Source of the DNA: Tistrella mobilis
Lineage (GTDB): Bacteria > Pseudomonadota > Alphaproteobacteria > Tistrellales > Tistrellaceae
Reading direction: 5' to 3'
Length of the DNA: 64,000 nt
Assembly: GCF_039634785.1 (NCBI RefSeq)
Contig: NZ_JBBIAB010000020.1
Coordinates: 28,618-92,617, forward strand
The notes below the pieces were generated by a model. The model did no database searches, was not told the DNA's origin, and was given only the letters and a program-made list of their open reading frames with translations. Positions within the stretch are counted from its first letter, which is position 1. Each line of letters begins with the position of its first letter. Below, piece by piece: positions 35,295 through 44,104 of the stretch. The position numbers and the translations under genes are program-made.

Positions 35295-36500
35295 CTAGCG
35301 CTCCACCAGCGCGATGCGCTTGTTGTACCAGTTCATGAACGCCGAGATCGACAGGCTGACCGTCAGGTAGGCCAGCATGATCAGGGCGATGTTCTCGATG
35401 GCCTGACCGGTCTGGTTCAGGGTCGTATTGGCCACCGACACGATGTCCGGATAGCCGATCGCGACCGCGAGCGAGCTGTTCTTGGTCAGGTTCAGGAACT
35501 GGCTGGTGGTCGGCGGCACGATCACGCGCAGGGCCTGCGGCAGGATGATCAGCCGCATGGTGACGCCGGGCTTCAGCCCCAGCGCCGCCGCCGCTTCCCA
35601 CTGGCCCTTGCCCACCGCCTGAATGCCCGACCGCACGGTTTCGGCGATGAAGGCGGCGGTATAGAGGGTGAGGCCAAGGGTGAGTGCGGCAAATTCCGGC
35701 GAGACCGAAAGCCCGCCCTGGAAGTTGAAGCCGCGCAGTTCCGGCATGTCGAGCGCAAGCGGCGCGCCCATCACCGCCCAGACCGCAACCGGCAGGCCGA
35801 TCAGCAGGGCGAGAGAGGGGATCAGCGTCTTCGGCCGGTCGCCGGTCGCCGCCTGGATCCTGCGGGCCCGGGCCAGCAGCAGGCGCACGGCCAGGATCGC
35901 GACGATGAGCGCGATCAGCGCGCCCCACCATGCGGGATGGTCGGCCGGGGCCGGCATCTTGAAGCCGCGATTGCTGAGGAACACGCCCTCGATCGGCTGC
36001 AGCGCCTGGCGCGGTGCGGGCAGAACCTCGGTGATCAGCCCGTACCAGAAGAACAGCTGCAGCAGCACCGGGATGTTGCGCAGCGTCTCGACATAGATCG
36101 TCGCCAGCTTGGCGAGCAGCCAGTTGCTCGACAGGCGGGCGACACCGATCACCACGCCGATCAGCATCGCGAACACGATGCCGATCAGCGACACCTTCAG
36201 CGTGTTGACCACGCCCACCCAAAGGGCACGGGCATAGGTGTCGGTCGCATTGTACGGAATGAGGGATTCGCCGATCGCAAACCCGGCCTCGCGGCTCAGA
36301 TAGTCGAAGCCGGTCTGGATGTTGCGGGTGGCGAGATTGTGCAGGGTGTTGCCCACCAGATACCAGCCGATGGCAATCACGATTGCCATGGCGATGATCT
36401 GGAACAACACCGCACGCACGCCAGCGTCGTTCAGCATCGAACGACGGGGCGGCGTGCCGCCCGGGGCGGAGGTGCCCGGACGGCGGCTGGTGTCGGTCAT
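35295..36500 (-). CDS. aapQ: General L-amino-acid ABC transporter, permease AapQ
   Basis: The partner permease, 401 residues. It has a long N-terminal part with a periplasmic insert (NLATRNIQTGFDYLSREAGF), helices beginning with VNTLKVSLIGIVFAMLIGVVIG, a big central loop, and the EAA loop [30 protein letters not shown] 36500 (MTDTSRRPG) is preferred over an upstream in-frame ATG at 36563. It follows aapJ after 176 bases that contain a strong hairpin. Confidence 0.95.
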   Translation of the reverse strand: MTDTSRRPGTSAPGGTPPRRSMLNDAGVRAVLFQIIAMAIVIAIGWYLVGNTLHNLATRNIQTGFDYLSREAGFAIGESLIPYNATDTYARALWVGVVNTLKVSLIGIVFAMLIGVVIGVARLSSNWLLAKLATIYVETLRNIPVLLQLFFWYGLITEVLPAPRQALQPIEGVFLSNRGFKMPAPADHPAWWGALIALIVAILAVRLLLARARRIQAATGDRPKTLIPSLALLIGLPVAVWAVMGAPLALDMPELRGFNFQGGLSVSPEFAALTLGLTLYTAAFIAETVRSGIQAVGKGQWEAAAALGLKPGVTMRLIILPQALRVIVPPTTSQFLNLTKNSSLAVAIGYPDIVSVANTTLNQTGQAIENIALIMLAYLTVSLSISAFMNWYNKRIALVER

Positions 36501-36589
36501 CGGCTCTGGAAGCCCTTCGCTCGTCGCGGATGCGTCACGGCGGCCGGGGTCCACCGGTGGCACATCACGAACAGCAGCCCGAGACGGCC

Positions 36590-36623
36590 GAGGGGGCCGT
36601 GATCAGCCGATCACGCCCCCCTC
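36590..36623 (-). other. Hairpin between aapJ and aapQ
   Basis: A 15-bp stem with one mismatch (GAGGGGGCCGTGATC and its near complement, loop AGCC) lies between the binding-protein gene and the permease genes. Such structures often let the binding protein be made in excess by protecting the upstream mRNA or terminating part of the transcripts. Confidence 0.6.
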
Positions 36624-36676
36624 AGACCCGTTGGGTCGCCGGCCCTCGGCGGTCGCCGGCGCCACCATGCAGGCGA

Positions 36677-37708
36677 TCAGCGGATCGGGTCGGAGTACAG
36701 CACGCCGCCGTCGCTCCACTGCGCGTTCAGGCCGCGCTCCAGCTTCAGCGGGCTTTCGGGGCCGACATTGCGCGAGAAGATCTCGCCGTAATTGCCGACC
36801 TGCTTGATCGGGCGATAGGCCCACTCGTCGTCCAGGCCCAGCGTCTGGCCCATGCCGGGCGAGGCGCCCAGGATGCGGCGCACGACCGGGTTCTCGGACG
36901 AGGCCTTCATCTCGTCGACATTCTTCGACGAAATGCCGTATTCCTCGGCCTCGACCAGGGCGTTGCGGACCCACTTCACGATGGTGAAGTATTCATCGTC
37001 ACCGCGGCGCACCGCCGGTGCCAGCGGCTCCTTCGAGATCGCCTCGGGCAGGATGATGTGGTCGTCCGGATTGGGCGCGTTCACCGAACGCAGCGCCGCC
37101 AGACCCGAGATGTCGGTGGTATAGGCGTCGCAACGGCCCGAGAAATAGGCCTTGTAGGATTCCTCGAAGCTTTCGAACACCACCGGCTGCAGCTTCATGC
37201 CATGGGCACGGAAGTAGTCGGTGAGGTTGAGCTCGGTGGTGGTGCCCGACTGGACGCAGACGGTGGCGCCGTCCAGCTGCTTGGCGCTGCTGACGCCGGC
37301 GGCCTTGGTGATCAGGAAGCCCTGACCGTCATAGAACCAGGTGCCGACGAAGAACAGGCCGAGCGAGGCGTCGCGGGTCAGCGTGTTGGTGCTGTTGCGC
37401 GACAGAAGATCGATTTCACCCGACTGCAGCGCGGTAAAGCGCGCCTGGGCCGACAGCGGCACGAACTGGACCTTTTCCGCGTCGCCGAGGATGGTGGCCG
37501 CGACCGCACGGCAGAAGTCGGCGTCCATGCCGCTCCAGCGGCCGGTGCTGTCCGGCGCCGAGAAGCCCGGCAGACCGGTGTTCACGCCGCAGCGCAGCGT
37601 GCCGTTCTTCTTGATCGCGTCCAGCGTCGCGCCGGCATGGGCGGGCGCGCCAAGCGCCGCGACGGCGACGGTAGCCGCAAGCGCGGCCACGAAGGTCTTG
37701 ATCGACAT
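36677..37708 (-). CDS. aapJ: General L-amino-acid ABC transporter, periplasmic binding protein AapJ
   Basis: The 343-residue periplasmic receptor of the Aap system, which binds a broad range of L-amino acids. It starts MSIKTFVAALAATVAVAALGAPAHA, a Sec signal peptide cut after AHA at about residue 25. The mature part begins GATLDAIKKNGTLRCGVNTGLPGFSAPD and contains GRWSGMDADFCRAVAATILGD and EKVQFVPLSAQARFTALQSGEIDLL, all typical of the family. ATG 37708 gives the cleanest signal peptide; ATG 37729 is in frame. It is the first gene of the operon and divergent from metC. Confidence 0.96.
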   Translation of the reverse strand: MSIKTFVAALAATVAVAALGAPAHAGATLDAIKKNGTLRCGVNTGLPGFSAPDSTGRWSGMDADFCRAVAATILGDAEKVQFVPLSAQARFTALQSGEIDLLSRNSTNTLTRDASLGLFFVGTWFYDGQGFLITKAAGVSSAKQLDGATVCVQSGTTTELNLTDYFRAHGMKLQPVVFESFEESYKAYFSGRCDAYTTDISGLAALRSVNAPNPDDHIILPEAISKEPLAPAVRRGDDEYFTIVKWVRNALVEAEEYGISSKNVDEMKASSENPVVRRILGASPGMGQTLGLDDEWAYRPIKQVGNYGEIFSRNVGPESPLKLERGLNAQWSDGGVLYSDPIR

Positions 37709-38062
37709 GTGTATCGCAAAGCCCCTCATCTGCAGGCCGATGCCGCCTGATCGGCGGACTCCGGACGCCCACATGCGGCCCCCCAGGGCCCGCGATGCAA
37801 AACGTCCGTCCGACCTGCGTCGTTTCGAGCGGAGCACGGTTGTCCTGCGGCCCTCCCGCCGGATCCGCGGAGCGCGCCCCCCCGGACGCGTTCCTGAAAG
37901 CTCCACATCTTCCCCTGTTCGTTGGTAGCACACCGGTCAATCGTCATGCAAGCGTGCGCCCTGCCCTTGCCGAGCCGGGTTGTCAGCGGCGGCTGCGCGC
38001 GTTGAAATGCGCCCGACGGCGCAAGGGCGCGCCGAATGCACGGATCGAGGAGAGCCGGAACC
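37709..38062. other. Divergent aapJ/metC control region
   Basis: The 354 bases between the two start codons hold no supported gene. Apart from a small CCGCC-N5-GGCGG repeat I see no obvious operator; amino-acid or nitrogen regulation cannot be read from the sequence. Confidence 0.5.
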
Positions 38063-39295
38063 ATGTCCGACGAGACGCGTCCCGACGCGGCAGGGGCACA
38101 CAGGAACGAAGATCCCCACGGGATCGACACCCGGATCGTTCATGTCGGGCGCGACCCCTTCGCCAATCACGGCATCGTCAACCCGCCGGTGCATCACGCC
38201 TCGACCGTGCTGTTTCCCACACTCGACGCGCTGGTGAAGGCCGCGGCCGACCCCACCCGCGGGGTTTATTACGGGCGCTACGGCACGCCGATCACCCATG
38301 CGCTGGAAGATGCCTATGCCGAACTGTCGGGCGGGGCGCGGGGCATCGCGCTCGCCTCGGGCAAGACGGCGATCCTGGCCATGCTCACCGCCTTCACCGG
38401 CGCCGGCGATCACGTGGTCGTGCTCGACAACGTCTACGAGCCGACCCGGGCGCTGGCCGACCAGTTCCTCGGCCGCTACGGCGTCGAGGTCACCTATGTC
38501 GACCCGATGGCGGGGGCGGCGGTCGCCGATCATTTCCGGCCGAACACGAAGCTGCTGATGCTGGAGGCGCCGGGCTCGCTCACCTTCGAAGTGGCCGATC
38601 TGCCGGCGATGATCGCCGCGGCCAAGGCCGCCGGCGTGCGCACCGCGCTCGACAATTCCTGGGCGACGCCGCTCTATCTGAAGCCGCTCGCCATGGGGGT
38701 CGACGTGGTGATGGAGGCCGGGACCAAATATCTGGTCGGCCATTCCGATGCCATGATGGGCGTGCTGTCGGCCACCGAAGAGGCCTTTCCGGCGCTGCGC
38801 CGGGCGGCGAGCGAGATCGGCGCCCCTCCGGGACCGGACGACTGCTATCTGGCGCTGCGCGGGCTGCGCACCCTGTCGGTGCGCATGGCACGGCACCGCG
38901 AAACCGGCCTGGCCCTTGCCCGGCACCTGGCCGCGCACGACATGGTGCGTCAGGTGCTGCATCCCGCCCTGCCCGGCTGCCCGGGCCACGAGGCCTTCCT
39001 GCGCGACTTCCAGGGGTCGAGCGGCCTGTTCGCGGTAGAGCTTCAGCCGGGCAGCCGCGACCGGATCGCGGCGATGGTCGACCACATGGCCCTGTTCAAG
39101 ATGGGCTTTTCCTGGGGCGGCTATGAAAGCCTGATCCTGCCGGTCGATCCGCGCCGGGCCCGCACCGCCACCCGCGACCGCTGGACCGGCCGCGGACCAC
39201 TGCTGCGCATCCATGCCGGGCTGGAAGACCCGGCCGATCTGATCGCCGATCTGGACGCGGGCCTGGCCCGCTATGCCGCCGCAGCCGAGGCCTGA
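38063..39295 (+). CDS. metC: Cystathionine beta-lyase
   Basis: A PLP enzyme that splits cystathionine to homocysteine, pyruvate and ammonia in methionine synthesis. The 410-residue protein has GVYYGRYGTPITHALEDAYAEL (cofactor phosphate region), ALASGKTAILAML, TALDNSWATPLYLKPL with the cofactor aspartate, and the Schiff-base lysine in EAGTKYLVGHSD at about residue 230. The late FKMGFSWGGYESL matches cystathionine beta-lyases rather than gamma-synthases. ATG 38063 has GAGGAG ten bases upstream. Its divergent placement beside aapJ is, as I recall, also seen in Rhizobium leguminosarum. Confidence 0.92.
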   Translation: MSDETRPDAAGAHRNEDPHGIDTRIVHVGRDPFANHGIVNPPVHHASTVLFPTLDALVKAAADPTRGVYYGRYGTPITHALEDAYAELSGGARGIALASGKTAILAMLTAFTGAGDHVVVLDNVYEPTRALADQFLGRYGVEVTYVDPMAGAAVADHFRPNTKLLMLEAPGSLTFEVADLPAMIAAAKAAGVRTALDNSWATPLYLKPLAMGVDVVMEAGTKYLVGHSDAMMGVLSATEEAFPALRRAASEIGAPPGPDDCYLALRGLRTLSVRMARHRETGLALARHLAAHDMVRQVLHPALPGCPGHEAFLRDFQGSSGLFAVELQPGSRDRIAAMVDHMALFKMGFSWGGYESLILPVDPRRARTATRDRWTGRGPLLRIHAGLEDPADLIADLDAGLARYAAAAEA

Positions 39296-39338
39296 TCAAC
39301 AGGCGGCGGCAGGCGGCCCCCGAGACGAGGGAGACGTC

Positions 39339-40622
39339 ATGACCGCCGCCATTCCCATCGCCCCGGCTGTTCTTGCGCTTGGCCTTGGCCTTGGCTTCAG
39401 CCTCGGCCCGGCAGGCCCCGCAGCTGCAACCGATCCGGCGCCCGGCACCCGGCTCAGGGTCGATGCCGACCGCCTGCCGGCCCCGGGCAATGCCCCGAGC
39501 CCGGCCAATTCGCCACAGACCGTCGACCGGCCAAAGGGCGCCGGCCTGCGCGTCCCCGACGGCTTCCGCGCCACGCTTTTCGCCGAGGGGCTGGTGCATC
39601 CCCGGGTGATGGCGGTCGCCGCCAATGGCGATGTCCTGCTGGCGGAAAGCCGGGCGGGCAGGATCACCCTGCTGCGCGACGCGGATGGCGACGGCCGGGC
39701 GGAGGTCCGCGAAACTCTGATCGACGGCCTGGCCCGCCCGCACGGGATCGGCTTCCGCGAGGGCACGATCTGGGTGTCGGACACCAACGGCGTCTGGCGC
39801 TGGCCCTATACCCCCGGCGACACCCGCATCACCGCCGATCCCGAAGCCATGACCCCGCCGGATGCGCTGGGCAGCGCCGGCGGCCACTGGACCCGCGGTC
39901 TTCAGCTCGATCCCGAGGGGGAGGGCTTCTGGGTCTCCATCGGCTCCCGCGGGAATGTGGGGGTGGAGCCCGAGCCCCGGGCGACCATCCGCCGCTTCGA
40001 CGGGCCGGGCGATGGCGGCCACAGCTTCGCGACCGGGCTGCGCAATCCGGTGGGGATGGCGATCCATCCCAGGACCGGCGCCTTGTGGACCGTGGTCAAC
40101 GAACGCGACGGGCTGGGCGACGATCTGGTGCCCGACTATCTGACCCGGGTCCGCGAGGACGGCTTCTACGGCTGGCCCTATGGCTGGCCCGGTGCCGGCG
40201 GCGACCCGGTGGTCCAGCCCGGGCTGGAGGGGCAGGACGAAGGCCGGCTGGCCCGGCTGATCACCCCCGATTTGCGTTTTCAGGCGCATTCTGCACCGAT
40301 CGGACTGACGTTCTACGATGGCACAATGTTCCCGGAACGATACAGTGGCGGTGCCTTTGTCGCCCTGCGCGGGTCCTGGAATGCGGCAGAGCCCCGCGGC
40401 TATGTCGTGGCCTTCGTGCCCTTCGATGCCGACGGCACACCGGCGGATGACGGGGTCTACGAGGTTTTCGCCTCGGGTTTCCGTCGCGATGACGGCGGGC
40501 GTGGAAGTCCTGCGCAGGTATGGGGCAGACCGGCCGGAGTGGCGGTAGACCGCGCCGGTGCCCTGCTGATCGCCGATGATACCGGTGGCACGCTTTGGCG
40601 TGTTGTCACAACCGGAAACTGA
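39339..40622 (+). CDS. PQQ-type soluble sugar (sorbosone) dehydrogenase-like exported protein
   Basis: A 427-residue secreted beta-propeller. A signal peptide (AIPIAPAVLALGLGLGFSL then ATAA-like cleavage region, about residues 4-31) is followed by repeats of glucose/sorbosone-dehydrogenase type: FRATLFAEGLVHPRVMAVAANGDVLLAESRAGRITLL, RPHGIGFREGTIWVSDTNGVWRW, GHSFATGLRNPVGMAIHPRTGALW, and a final GRPAGVAVDRAGALLIADDTGG. Family members oxidise sugars in the periplasm with PQQ. No cytochrome domain is attached. ATG 39339 has GAGGGAG about seven bases upstream. It is separated from the next gene by a sigma-54 promoter, so the two are probably controlled differently. Confidence 0.82.
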   Translation: MTAAIPIAPAVLALGLGLGFSLGPAGPAAATDPAPGTRLRVDADRLPAPGNAPSPANSPQTVDRPKGAGLRVPDGFRATLFAEGLVHPRVMAVAANGDVLLAESRAGRITLLRDADGDGRAEVRETLIDGLARPHGIGFREGTIWVSDTNGVWRWPYTPGDTRITADPEAMTPPDALGSAGGHWTRGLQLDPEGEGFWVSIGSRGNVGVEPEPRATIRRFDGPGDGGHSFATGLRNPVGMAIHPRTGALWTVVNERDGLGDDLVPDYLTRVREDGFYGWPYGWPGAGGDPVVQPGLEGQDEGRLARLITPDLRFQAHSAPIGLTFYDGTMFPERYSGGAFVALRGSWNAAEPRGYVVAFVPFDADGTPADDGVYEVFASGFRRDDGGRGSPAQVWGRPAGVAVDRAGALLIADDTGGTLWRVVTTGN

Positions 40623-40663
40623 CCGGATTTTCAAGCTGATTGCGCAGTGATATGCCGGCGGCA

Positions 40664-40679
40664 TGGCACGGGGTTTGCC
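40664..40679 (+). promoter_or_regulatory. Sigma-54 (RpoN) promoter of the GlmS-like gene
   Basis: TGGCACG-GGGT-TTGCC fits the -24/-12 consensus TGGCACG-N4-TTGCW except at the last base; GG and GC are exactly ten bases apart. The predicted start near 40690 is 44 bases before the ATG at 40734. A small repeat ATGCC/GGCAT abuts the -24 element. Confidence 0.82.
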
Positions 40680-40733
40680 AGAAGAGGGGCAACCGAACCG
40701 GATGGTTCGCCCCATTTTCGAGCGAGACCCCCC

Positions 40734-42479
40734 ATGAGCGCGCTGATCGGCATTCTGAACGGCAAACCGGTCGGTGACCGTTTGCATTCTGCACTGGACA
40801 AGCTGGACCCGGCACGCATCGTGCGGCGTGACACCCGTATGTTCGCGACCCATGGTGCCGCCGCAGGTCTGGCGGCGATCGGGCCCGAGCTTCCCGATCA
40901 GTTCGTCACACGCCCGGATGTCGCCCGCCCCGATGCGCGGCTGATCCGTCTGGGCCAGGCGACGCTGGGTATCGTGGGCCCCGCGCCCGCGATCTGCCGG
41001 CTGGGCCTGGGCGACGGCGCGGTGGAACCGACCCCCGCCGATCTGCGCCGCAACATCGCCCTGGCGGCGCTGCTGGCCGATCTGGACCGGCCCGGCCAGG
41101 ATACCGAGCTGGCGCTGCGCCGGCTGATGGACCGCACCGGCGGCGGCATGTCCTTCACCCTGCTGATCGACGAGGATCCGCGCCGGATGTTCGTCGCCCG
41201 CGGCGAGACGGCGCTGTGCTTCGCCGCCGGCGATCACACCGGCCTGGTCGCCAGCGACGAACGCCTGCTGAGCGGGGCGGATCCGGTGTCGGTGGGGCTC
41301 CGGCCCGGCGATGTCGCCACCCTTTCGGCCGATCGGGTGCGGGTCGCCGATGCCTGCGGCCGTGTGATCGCCCGCCGCATCGGCCCGGCCGCCCGGCCGG
41401 CCGATGTGCCGCCGATGCCGGCTGCCGGCCGCGATCTCACCGCACATGATCTGGACCATCTGGCCCGCGCGGTGCGCCTGGGGGCCGGGCTGACGGCGCC
41501 GGACGCGGCACCGCTGCCGGTGTCGGCGGCAGCCGGCATCCATGGCCGCATCGCCTTCAGCGCCGCCGCCCCGCTGATGCCCGCCGCCGCAGCAGCCGCG
41601 GATCTCTGGCGGCGCTGCTATGGGCTGGAGGTGCTGGTCCGGCCGATCGAAGACGGCGCCCGCCCCTATCTGCCGGTCGATCTGGCGATCATCCTGCCGG
41701 ACCCGGCCGATCTGGCCGGGGGCACGGATCTGCCGCGCCGGCTGCGCCAGGGCGGCGCGCGGTCGGTGACCATGCTGGTGGCCGATGCCGGTGCCAGCCC
41801 CGCCGCTTCCGGTCTGGATGCCGTCTGGCGGCTGCCGCTGCCGCGCGAATACGGCGTGGCCCCCACGCTTTCGGCCCTCGGCCTCATCTCGGGTCTGGCC
41901 GCCATCGGCTCGCGCATCGCCGCCCTCGGCAACGGCGCGCCCCGGCCGCGGCCCGGGCTTCATGATGCGGGCATCGCCCCCCGGGTCGTCGCCCGCGTGC
42001 TGAACGCGACCGCCGACCGCCTCGCCACCCCGCAGCCGGCGGCCTTTGCCGATGCGGCGACGGCCCAGATCGACCGGATCGCCGCGCGCATGATCGCGAG
42101 CGGCCAGCGCCGGCTGGATCTGGAACTGGCGGGGCCGGTGCTGGACCCGCGTGTCTCGGGCGGGATGGCCGAACTTGCCTGCACGCTTTTCGCCGAAATC
42201 GCCCAGGTGATCTGCCTGCCCGCGCAGGACGGGGATCCGTTCGGCCGCCCGTCATCGGGGGCAGCGGCTGTGCGCCCCCTGCCGGCGGCGCCGCGCCTGG
42301 ACCCCACCACGGCGATCGGTGCCGCGGCCGGCAGCGAGAACGCCACCACCGCGGCCGGGCTTGCCGGCGCGATGGTCCTGGCGGCCGCCGGGGCGATGCG
42401 CACCGCCCATGCCTTCGCCCGGGCGAGCGGGGCCGCACTCGGCCGTCCGCGCTGCCTGACCGGGCTGCGCGGCAGCTGA
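40734..42479 (+). CDS. Degenerate GlmS-like protein (glutaminase plus SIS folds, catalytic residues lost)
   Basis: Over its length this 581-residue protein follows glucosamine-6-phosphate synthase (GlmS), but the working parts are missing. The N-terminus SALIGILNGKPVGDRL lines up with the GlmS start CGIVGIL, with serine in place of the essential cysteine. The YRGYDSAG region is absent; TRMFATHG (about residues 34-41) looks like a remnant of TRWATHG. Residues about 127-206 (SFTLLIDEDPRRMFVARGETAL, VASDERLL, GLRPGDVATLSADRV) match the late glutaminase domain clearly. In the first SIS domain SQSGET is replaced by PDPADL and EIGVASTKAF by EYGVAPTLSA. A Gly/Ala-rich region follows. It is transcribed from a sigma-54 promoter and converges with an NtrC-class regulator gene. 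Relationship is by eye. Confidence 0.72.
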   Translation: MSALIGILNGKPVGDRLHSALDKLDPARIVRRDTRMFATHGAAAGLAAIGPELPDQFVTRPDVARPDARLIRLGQATLGIVGPAPAICRLGLGDGAVEPTPADLRRNIALAALLADLDRPGQDTELALRRLMDRTGGGMSFTLLIDEDPRRMFVARGETALCFAAGDHTGLVASDERLLSGADPVSVGLRPGDVATLSADRVRVADACGRVIARRIGPAARPADVPPMPAAGRDLTAHDLDHLARAVRLGAGLTAPDAAPLPVSAAAGIHGRIAFSAAAPLMPAAAAAADLWRRCYGLEVLVRPIEDGARPYLPVDLAIILPDPADLAGGTDLPRRLRQGGARSVTMLVADAGASPAASGLDAVWRLPLPREYGVAPTLSALGLISGLAAIGSRIAALGNGAPRPRPGLHDAGIAPRVVARVLNATADRLATPQPAAFADAATAQIDRIAARMIASGQRRLDLELAGPVLDPRVSGGMAELACTLFAEIAQVICLPAQDGDPFGRPSSGAAAVRPLPAAPRLDPTTAIGAAAGSENATTAAGLAGAMVLAAAGAMRTAHAFARASGAALGRPRCLTGLRGS

Positions 42480-42490
42480 CGGCGGCCGGA

Positions 42491-43960
42491 TCAGTGATCG
42501 GTCGGCGTCTCCGACCAGGCCTGACGCTTGCGATAGATGGTCGAGGCGCTGATGCCGAGCAGGGCGGCGGCGCGGGGCACGTTGCCGCCACAAAGATCGA
42601 TCGCGCGTTCGATCGCCATCCGCTCCACCTGCCAGAGCGGCCGGATCTCGCCCTCTGTGCCATAGATGGCGGCGGTCTCCGGCTCGCCCGGGTCACCGAT
42701 CCCGTCCATCTCGTCATCCGCAACCGGTTCGAAATCCAGCTCGGGCGGCGGCGCGCCCGTCGTTGTGGGCCTGAGCGACATCGCCTCGGCCTCGCGCAGC
42801 TGGCCGGGCAGCATGTCGAGGGTGAGAACCTCGCCGTCATTCAGCACGACGGCACCGTGAAGCACGTTGTAAAGCTGGCGGATATTGCCGGGCCAGCGAT
42901 AGGCCGCGAGCGCCGCCTCGGCCGCCGCGTCGATCCGGCGGAAGCCCTTGCCTTCCAGGGCCGCCAGATCGTCCAGAAGATGGCGGGCGATCAGACGCAC
43001 GTCGTCGCCGCGCTGGCGCAGCGGCGGCAGGTGGATCGGCACCACATGCAGACGATAGTACAGATCCTCGCGGAAGCGGCCGGCCTCCACCTCCACCAGC
43101 GGATCGCGATTGGTGGCGGACACGATGCGGATATCGACCCGCTCCGTCACGCCCGAGCCCACCTTCTGGAAGGCGCCCGTCTGCAGGAAGCGCAGCAGCT
43201 TGCTCTGCAGTGCCAGATCCATCTCGCAGACTTCGTCCAGGAACAGCGTGCCGCCATGGGCACGGGTCGCAGCACCCTCGCGGTCGGTATGGGCACCGGT
43301 GAAGGCGCCGCGCACATGGCCGAAGATCTCGCTTTCCATCAGATCGCGCGGGATGGCGGCGCAGTTGAGCGCGACGAAGGGCCCGCGGGCGCGCGGGCTG
43401 CGGGCATGCAGCGCCTCGGCCGCCAGCTCCTTGCCCGTGCCGCTCTCGCCGGTGATGAAGACCGAGGCGCGGCTTTGTGCCGCCCCTTCGATGATGCGGT
43501 AGATGCCCTGCATGACCAGCGACCGGCCGATCATGCCGCAATAGGCCTCGCGCTCGCCGATGCTGTCGACCAGCCGGGTAAGCGTGCCCAGCGCCAGCGC
43601 GTTGCGCACCGTCACCACCAGGCGCTCGGGCGGGAAAGGCTTCACCAGGAAGTCGTGGGCGCCGGCGCGCATCGCCTCGACCGCCACGTTCACCGAGCCA
43701 TGGGCGGTCACCACCACCACGTCGCAGCCGCCGCGGCGGCGCAGATCGGCCAGAATGTCGAGCCCGTTGGCGTCCGGCAGGCTGAGATCCAGCAGCACCA
43801 GCGCCGGCGGCGTCGCCGCGATCCGCTCGAAAGCGGCTGCCGCCGTCCCCACGGCCACGGCAGGAATGCCGGCGCCACGGAGCTGTTCCGCGTAAAGGCG
43901 GGCCAGAAGGGCGTCGTCTTCGATGATCAGAACTTCCGATGCGCTCTCGTCCGCCACCAT
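42491..43960 (-). CDS. NtrC-class sigma-54-dependent response regulator
   Basis: A 489-residue two-component regulator. The receiver domain has its phosphoacceptor Asp58 in [13 protein letters not shown]. The AAA+ domain has Walker A GESGTGKE, the sigma-54-contact loop GAFTGA in [14 protein letters not shown] at about residue 222, Walker [10 protein letters not shown], and the arginine-finger region [12 protein letters not shown]. After a variable linker of about 50 acidic residues comes a Fis-type helix-turn-helix ([22 protein letters not shown]). No histidine kinase is adjacent. It converges, 11 bases apart, with the GlmS-like gene that has a sigma-54 promoter, so that promoter is the obvious candidate target. 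Confidence 0.93.
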   Translation of the reverse strand: MVADESASEVLIIEDDALLARLYAEQLRGAGIPAVAVGTAAAAFERIAATPPALVLLDLSLPDANGLDILADLRRRGGCDVVVVTAHGSVNVAVEAMRAGAHDFLVKPFPPERLVVTVRNALALGTLTRLVDSIGEREAYCGMIGRSLVMQGIYRIIEGAAQSRASVFITGESGTGKELAAEALHARSPRARGPFVALNCAAIPRDLMESEIFGHVRGAFTGAHTDREGAATRAHGGTLFLDEVCEMDLALQSKLLRFLQTGAFQKVGSGVTERVDIRIVSATNRDPLVEVEAGRFREDLYYRLHVVPIHLPPLRQRGDDVRLIARHLLDDLAALEGKGFRRIDAAAEAALAAYRWPGNIRQLYNVLHGAVVLNDGEVLTLDMLPGQLREAEAMSLRPTTTGAPPPELDFEPVADDEMDGIGDPGEPETAAIYGTEGEIRPLWQVERMAIERAIDLCGGNVPRAAALLGISASTIYRKRQAWSETPTDH

Positions 43961-44104
43961 ACCGCCACGTCATCATACTGCCCGATGCGGTGACCATGGG
44001 TCCCCCCGGCCACCCGCAAAACAAGGCTAGCAGAAGACCGGGGCGCGGTCAGCGTCCACGACGACACCCGCATCAGGTGTAGGGCGCGCCACATGGCGCC
44101 GGTC

